DNA of 64,000 bases from UBA6987 sp045617825 (lineage in GTDB: Bacteria; Bacillota; Clostridia; Lachnospirales; Lachnospiraceae). A program made the translations under genes and the position numbers. How positions within the stretch are numbered: the stretch's first letter is position 1; each line of letters opens with the position of its first letter. The notes below the pieces were generated by a model. The model made no database searches, was not told the DNA's origin, and saw nothing but the letters and a program-made list of their open reading frames with translations. The stretch covers positions 1 through 64,000 of the forward strand of contig JAZLJI010000120.1 in NCBI GenBank assembly GCA_045617825.1, written 5' to 3'. Shown piece by piece: positions 59,476 through 64,000 of the stretch.

Positions 59476-60570
59476 TCAAAACAGGATCCCCCTGAAGCAC
59501 AGCTCCGGCCGCATTTCCTCCAGGTTCCAGCTGTGGAAGGAGTCTCCGCCGCAGTAGCGAAAATACTCGCAGGAGGCGCATTTTCCGGTCCTGCGGAAGT
59601 CCGTCCGATACTTGGCAAAGCCGTCCCGCCAGACCGTCAGAAAATCGTCCCGGCGGATATTGCCCTCGATATACTCCGGCCGCCGCTCCAGGTCCAGGCA
59701 GCTGGTGATGTCGCCGTTATAGCAGATGCTGGCGGTATAGACCCCCGCGTTGCAGAGGAAATACCAGGGCCGCACCTCCCGCTCCAGCTCTATGCCGAGG
59801 AAATGGCTGCAGCCGTAACACACCTCCACGGGGCCCGCGAAGCGCTTCTCCCGGATGAAGGCGAACAGCTGCCGGTATTCCTCCGGAGAAAGGCACAGCT
59901 CCGGCTGCTCCTTGGCTCTTCCGATGGGCTCCATATTGATGACCCGCCAGGAACGCACGCCCAGCGAGGACACCAGCCGGTACAGCTCCTCCAGCTCGCC
60001 GATGTTGCGGTGATGTACCACCGTGGTGATCTGCACGTGGTCGAAGCTGCCCTGCGCCAGCAGGTTTCGCACGCCCTCCAGGGTCCGCCCGAAGCTGCCC
60101 GGCAGCTGCCGGAACCACTCGTGGCTCTCCTTCAGGCCGTCCAGGCTCACGGACACCGTCCGCATCCCGGTCCTTGCCAGCGCCGTCACCGTTTCCTTAT
60201 CCATCAGCAGTCCGTTGGAGGTCATGCCCCACTGGTAGCCCAGCCGGTGCGCGCCCTCCATGATCGCAAAAAAGTCGGGGCGCAGCAGAGGCTCCCCGCC
60301 GGTGATGCAGAGCTTCAGCCTGGAAATGTCCATCTGCCCCTTCAGGCCGTGCAGAAATCCCAGGATTTCTTCCTTGCTGAGCGGCTCCTCCTCCCGGATG
60401 TCCCCGCAGCTGGAGCCGCAGTGACGGCAGTGCTCGTTGCAGCGCACCGTCATTTCCAGAAACAGGGTCCGCAGCTCGGGATGCTTCTTTAACGTATCCT
60501 CCCGGTAAGCCGCCAGCTGCTCCAGATGCCGTCTCTTCTGTCTGTTGTTCGATCCGGAATTATCTCCCAT
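59476..60570 (-). CDS. Radical SAM/SPASM peptide-modifying enzyme (candidate)
   Basis: The 364-residue protein has CNEHCRHC (Cys44, 48, 51) for the SAM-binding cluster, GGEPLL, and a C-terminal SPASM Cys set (FLCNAGVYTASICYNGDITS, then GKCASCEYFRYCGG). The start LFLEMTVRCNEHCRHCGSSC resembles rSAM enzymes paired with lipoprotein-like substrates. It begins 20 bp after the DUF805-like repeat protein, so the two are likely co-translated and functionally linked. Such enzymes crosslink or modify peptides. The exact reaction is unknown. Confidence 0.85.
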   Translation of the reverse strand: MGDNSGSNNRQKRRHLEQLAAYREDTLKKHPELRTLFLEMTVRCNEHCRHCGSSCGDIREEEPLSKEEILGFLHGLKGQMDISRLKLCITGGEPLLRPDFFAIMEGAHRLGYQWGMTSNGLLMDKETVTALARTGMRTVSVSLDGLKESHEWFRQLPGSFGRTLEGVRNLLAQGSFDHVQITTVVHHRNIGELEELYRLVSSLGVRSWRVINMEPIGRAKEQPELCLSPEEYRQLFAFIREKRFAGPVEVCYGCSHFLGIELEREVRPWYFLCNAGVYTASICYNGDITSCLDLERRPEYIEGNIRRDDFLTVWRDGFAKYRTDFRRTGKCASCEYFRYCGGDSFHSWNLEEMRPELCFRGILF

Positions 60571-60590
60571 CCGTTCATCTCCGAGAAGTC

Positions 60591-61133
60591 TCAGGGCTTC
60601 TGCTCCCCTTTGTTTTCAAACCATTCCGGCGGGCCGTACACCGGCGCGTTCTCATTGTTCTTCGGATCGTACTTCGATTCGAACCATTCCGGCGGGCCGT
60701 AGACGTCCACGTTCTCGTTATTCTTCGGATCGTACTCCGATTCGAACCATTCCGGCGGACCGTACACGCAGACCGGAGTGTTCCCGATGGGATTGAACCT
60801 TCCCGGCAGACTGCAGAGGACCAACAGCGCAACGAAGCCCACGCCCACCGCCAGCATCAGGAAGGCCCAGAAGCCGCTCCGTTCCACGCTGTGGAGCCGG
60901 CGCACCGTCAGGGACACTAACGGTACCAGACTGATCCCCGCCAGGACCGTCAGGATGATCCCGGGCAGCGTGGAGCTGCCGGTTTTGATCTCCAGGAACA
61001 GCGCGGCAAAGGCGGCCGCCGCCAGCAGCAGGAAGCCCGCCACCGGGATCCAGTATTCTTTTTTGTCGGCAGCGCCCCGGTAATCGAAGCATTTGCCCCA
61101 GAAGGAGCCGAGACTGCGCAGGATCTGCTTCAT
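60591..61133 (-). CDS. DUF805-like membrane protein with C-terminal VYGPPEWFE repeats, candidate rSAM substrate
   Basis: The 180-residue protein has a DUF805-like core with three membrane segments (about 28-48, 56-77, 86-108). The positive loop VRRLHSVERS between segments 2 and 3 suggests N-in, C-out. Residues 123-180 hold three units starting at Val123, 144 and 165: VYGPPEWFES, YDPKNNEN, then a 2-residue joint. The last unit ends in ENKGEQKP. The tail would face outside the cell. The radical SAM gene starts 20 bp later. The repeat tail is unlike ordinary DUF805 proteins; substrate role is inferred from context. Confidence 0.75.
   Translation of the reverse strand: MKQILRSLGSFWGKCFDYRGAADKKEYWIPVAGFLLLAAAAFAALFLEIKTGSSTLPGIILTVLAGISLVPLVSLTVRRLHSVERSGFWAFLMLAVGVGFVALLVLCSLPGRFNPIGNTPVCVYGPPEWFESEYDPKNNENVDVYGPPEWFESKYDPKNNENAPVYGPPEWFENKGEQKP
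60594..60767 (-). repeat. 63-bp tandem repeat inside the DUF805-like gene
   Basis: Nearly three units of 63 bp encode the 21-residue repeats. CCATTCCGGCGG recurs at 60621, 60684 and 60747 on the plus strand. Synonymous changes between units (for example TAC versus TAT-type and AAC versus AAT codons) keep the protein motif, which points to selection on protein sequence. Confidence 0.85.
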
Positions 61134-61166
61134 AGTTCACCCTCCTTTAGCCTGACGGAGCTTCCG

Positions 61167-62699
61167 TCATTCCTTATACCGATAGACCTTATAGTCATCC
61201 GCGAACATCCGGTTGATGTCCGTGAGCGTCTCACGCACCAGCAGCTCACCGCCCTCGTGACCGATCACGCCGGATCCGACAAATGCGGAATAGTGTCCGT
61301 GGCGCTCGGCCTTAGCGGTCGGCAGATATCCCTTGGAGCCGTTGGCCAGCTGGATGAGGAAGCTCTGCTCGCAGAGCTCGCGCGCCTTGATCTGATTGCC
61401 GTAGTCCAGGAACACCTCGCAGGGGAACGTGGCGATGGCCACGGAGCCCATCCGGATCACGTGTACCTCGGTCTCCACGATATCCTGTTTTTCCTGCAGT
61501 TCAAAGCGCTCGGTGACGCCGAAGAACCGCTGGCAGTTGGCCACGTCCATGAAATTGACGTTGCCCTTGATCCCGCGGCAGTATTCCGCCAGGCCCTTTT
61601 CCGCCTCCAGCTTTTCGCTGAGCGTCACGCGGCGGAGCGGCAGATGCAGGCTGTGAACGTGGTGCTCAAAGCGGACATCCTTCTGAGGATCCCCGGAAAG
61701 CTCCCCGTAGGCGTCCATTACGGCATTGGCCACCCGGCGGCCGGCCTTTCTCATGCCTGCCAGATCGAACATGGACGGATCGGCCTTTCTCACGGGCGGA
61801 TCGTGCCGGATCAGGTTCGGATCGTGCACGTCCGTTTCGGGATTTACCCAGCGGACCAGGTCCACCGGGCACTGGTCTCCGGCGGTGGAGCAGGTGGGAA
61901 GCATGTAGAAATCCTCCCCGAACCGCTCCCGCAGCAGCTTTTTCGTCTCGCCCCAGTAGTCCGGCGAAACGAACAGCCGGTGCTGGACGCACTGTGCCGG
62001 GCAGCAGACGTTCACCATGGCCCCCGTGAGCTTACCGCTTCCGTCAAAGGTGAACATGATCTCCACGCCGGAGTCGTTTCCGCCCTCCAGCTCGGTAAAG
62101 ATCGCCGTATTGGCATCGCCCCACATCTGCGCGGTATTGTCGGAATAAGCCACGCGGCGGCACATGCCCACCGCGGCACGGTCGAAGGCGTTCCTAAAGG
62201 AGCCTTCCCTTCTGTTCTGCCAGGCCTCGGCGGCCACCGCGGCAATGCGCTCCGTCAGGAGGTCGAACACTTCCTCGTCCGTGGCGATCTCGGGATTTCC
62301 CGCGATAGAGACCGCCTCCTCATAGACCTGATCCTCTCTCAGGTATTTCTTCATGCGCCTGTACCACGCCATGGCCCAGTTGGAGGGGGTATTGCCCCGC
62401 TTGGAATAACCGGGGCCGGTGTGGGTATGGATCGCGTTGATGATCAGCTTGTCGGGATCGATGCCCAGGGAATTGCCCCGCAGCGCGTTCCTGACGCTCT
62501 CCACCAGATCCGCCTCGATGGCGGCCAGATCGCAGCCGACGATGATCATCTGATCGCCGCCGCATTCCACGGCCATGGCGGTCGCCGTCAGCGGCTTTTC
62601 CACGTATTCGGAGATCCGTTCCGCGAACTGTCCGGTCAGCGATACCTTTTTGTCGGGAGTGATGCTGACCTCGGACCAACCGATGTACAACTGTGCCAT
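61167..62699 (-). CDS. Neutral/alkaline ceramidase-like hydrolase
   Basis: The 510-residue protein begins IGWSEVSITPDKKVSLTGQF and has the zinc-ligand-like AIHTHTGPGYSKRG, typical of the neutral non-lysosomal ceramidase superfamily. Many bacterial members have unknown amide or lipid substrates. There is no signal peptide, so it acts inside the cell. It is 33 bp upstream of the DUF805-like gene, on the same strand. Confidence 0.75.
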   Translation of the reverse strand: MAQLYIGWSEVSITPDKKVSLTGQFAERISEYVEKPLTATAMAVECGGDQMIIVGCDLAAIEADLVESVRNALRGNSLGIDPDKLIINAIHTHTGPGYSKRGNTPSNWAMAWYRRMKKYLREDQVYEEAVSIAGNPEIATDEEVFDLLTERIAAVAAEAWQNRREGSFRNAFDRAAVGMCRRVAYSDNTAQMWGDANTAIFTELEGGNDSGVEIMFTFDGSGKLTGAMVNVCCPAQCVQHRLFVSPDYWGETKKLLRERFGEDFYMLPTCSTAGDQCPVDLVRWVNPETDVHDPNLIRHDPPVRKADPSMFDLAGMRKAGRRVANAVMDAYGELSGDPQKDVRFEHHVHSLHLPLRRVTLSEKLEAEKGLAEYCRGIKGNVNFMDVANCQRFFGVTERFELQEKQDIVETEVHVIRMGSVAIATFPCEVFLDYGNQIKARELCEQSFLIQLANGSKGYLPTAKAERHGHYSAFVGSGVIGHEGGELLVRETLTDINRMFADDYKVYRYKE

Positions 62700-62738
62700 A
62701 ATGAATCCTCCTTTATATCTGCCGCCGGAGCCGTCCGA

Positions 62739-64000
62739 TCAGGCCTGCTCCGCGATCTCCCGCGCCACGAAAACGCCGCTGGCGGAGGCATGAGACAGGG
62801 AATGGGTCACGCCGCTGCCGTCGCCGATCACGTACAGTCCCGGGATCGAGGTCTCCAGCCTGTCGGAAAGCTCCACCTCCATGTTGTAGAATTTCACCTC
62901 CACCCCGTACAGCAGGGTGTCCTCATTGGCCGTGCCGGGCGCGATCTTGTCCAGCGCGTAGATCATCTCGATGATCCCGTCCAGGATCCGTTTGGGCATC
63001 ACCAGCGACAGATCGCCGGGTGTGGCCTTCAGGGTCGGCGTCACGAAGCTCTCCTCGATGCGCTTGACGGTGCTGCGGCGGCCCGCCACCAGATCCCCGA
63101 AGCGCTGCACGATCACGCCGCCGCCCAGCATGTTGGACAGGCGGACGATATTTTCCGCGTAGGCGTTGGAATCGTTGAAGGGCTCCGTAAAATGCTTCGC
63201 CACCAGCAGCGCGAAATTGGTATAGTCCGTGTGCAGCGCCGGGTCCTCGTAGCTGTGTCCGTTCACGGTCACGATGCCGTTGGTGTTCTCGTTCACCACT
63301 GCGCCGTGGGGATTCATGCAGAAGGTCCGTACCAGGTCGCCGTATTTCTCGGTGCGGTACACGATCTTGCTCTCGTACAGCTCGTCGGTCAGCTGGGAGA
63401 AGATCTCCGCCGGGAGCTCCACCCGGACGCCGATATCCACCCGGTTGCTGTGGGTCCGGATCCCCAGCTTTCTGCAGAGGTTCTCCATCCAGGAGCTGCC
63501 GCTGCGGCCCACCGAGATCACCAGCCGGGAAGCGGTGTAGCGCTTTCCGCCGGCCAGAGCGGCAAAGCTGCCCTCCTCCAGACGGTCCACGGTCTCCACC
63601 GGCGTCCGGAAGAAGAAATCCACCTTATCCTTCAGATGCTGATAGAGATTGCCCAGCACCACGTAGTTCTTGTCCGTGCCCAGATGTCTGACCGAGGCGT
63701 CCAGCAAATGCAGCTTGTTCTGCAGGCAGAGCTTCCGGATGGCCGTCCCTGCCGTGGAATACAGCCTGGAGCCCTCGCCGCCGTTGGCCATGTTGATGTC
63801 GTCCACGTAGCGCATCAGCTCCAGGGCCTTTTCCTTGCCGATATATTCGTAAAGCGTACCGCCAAAATCGTTGGTGATGTTATATTTGCCGTCGGAGAAG
63901 GCGCCCGCTCCGCCGAAGCCTCTCATGATGGCGCAGCTCTGGCAGTGGACGCAGCTCTTGATCTTGTCGCCGTCGATGGGGCATTTGCGGCTCTCCAGCG
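62739..64000 (-). CDS. FAD-dependent oxidoreductase, N-terminus beyond the window
   Basis: The frame is open to the right edge of the window. Beyond the internal ATG at 63926 it continues as LESRKCPIDGDKIKSCVHCQ, so the gene is cut by the window. It has RGFGGAGAFSDGKYNITNDF, ISVGRSGSSWMENLCRKLGI, and ends PGLYVIGDGSGVTHSLSHAS, typical of a large group of NAD(P)/FAD-dependent dehydrogenases. The N-terminal dinucleotide motif lies outside. Substrate is unknown. Confidence 0.85.
   Translation of the reverse strand, partial: LESRKCPIDGDKIKSCVHCQSCAIMRGFGGAGAFSDGKYNITNDFGGTLYEYIGKEKALELMRYVDDINMANGGEGSRLYSTAGTAIRKLCLQNKLHLLDASVRHLGTDKNYVVLGNLYQHLKDKVDFFFRTPVETVDRLEEGSFAALAGGKRYTASRLVISVGRSGSSWMENLCRKLGIRTHSNRVDIGVRVELPAEIFSQLTDELYESKIVYRTEKYGDLVRTFCMNPHGAVVNENTNGIVTVNGHSYEDPALHTDYTNFALLVAKHFTEPFNDSNAYAENIVRLSNMLGGGVIVQRFGDLVAGRRSTVKRIEESFVTPTLKATPGDLSLVMPKRILDGIIEMIYALDKIAPGTANEDTLLYGVEVKFYNMEVELSDRLETSIPGLYVIGDGSGVTHSLSHASASGVFVAREIAEQA

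Noticed and set aside
60594..60767. 63-bp tandem repeats considered as a CRISPR-like array
   Set aside because: Units are contiguous without unique spacers and lie in frame in a coding gene.

Overview
The window looks like a gut-type Clostridia (Firmicutes) chromosome of fairly high GC. Low-GC-Gram-positive markers include split-gene transketolase, MrnC next to RlmB and CysS, dimeric GlyRS, a CBS-containing manganese pyrophosphatase, rpsA next to ispH, a membrane pyrophosphatase and strong Shine-Dalgarno sequences. I cannot name the genus from sequence alone.

Region 1 (1-1757) is AT-rich accessory DNA. It carries an HTH-plus-repeat protein and a small charged protein, closed by a terminator. 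Region 2 (about 1758-34372) is a siphovirus-type prophage inserted in the 3' end of a tRNA-Gly(CCC) gene. It is bounded by 139-bp direct repeats (two mismatches), and the tyrosine integrase lies beside the right repeat. Read right to left it has: integrase, a HEPN-type Abi gene, a CI-like/Cro-like switch with two consensus divergent promoters and candidate operators, an early block (small ORFs, PcfK/PcfJ, DUF3102, HUH-type Rep, SSB, a frameshifted HhH protein), a late regulator, HNH, TerS, portal, a MuF head protein fused to a papain-fold toxin with a likely immunity gene, TerL, scaffold, capsid, head fiber, connector genes, tail genes and lysis genes. A complete IS200/IS605 element (TnpA plus TnpB) splits the head-tail connector gene, so the prophage may be defective. 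Recoding signs include an A9 slippery run in the tail chaperone pair and a head-fiber frame that opens only with a CTG overlapping the capsid stop.

Region 3 (34373-64000) is host housekeeping DNA: tRNA-Gly, tRNA-Leu and tRNA-Trp, a DUF362 ferredoxin-like protein, transketolase subunits, a NifX-FKBP fusion, rlmB-mrnC-cysS, a coiled-coil SleB-type hydrolase, glyQS, a lipoprotein, ppaC, rpsA-ispH-cmk and a flavoprotein, an AAA+ ATPase, a phosphodiesterase, a domain-swapped GH3 glucosidase and hppA. The most unusual host locus is at 59476-61133. There a radical SAM/SPASM enzyme lies 20 bp downstream of a three-helix DUF805-like membrane protein whose tail holds three 21-residue repeats built on VYGPPEWFE, which suggests a membrane-anchored peptide-modification system. 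The second notable candidate system is the MuF-toxin/immunity pair in the prophage.
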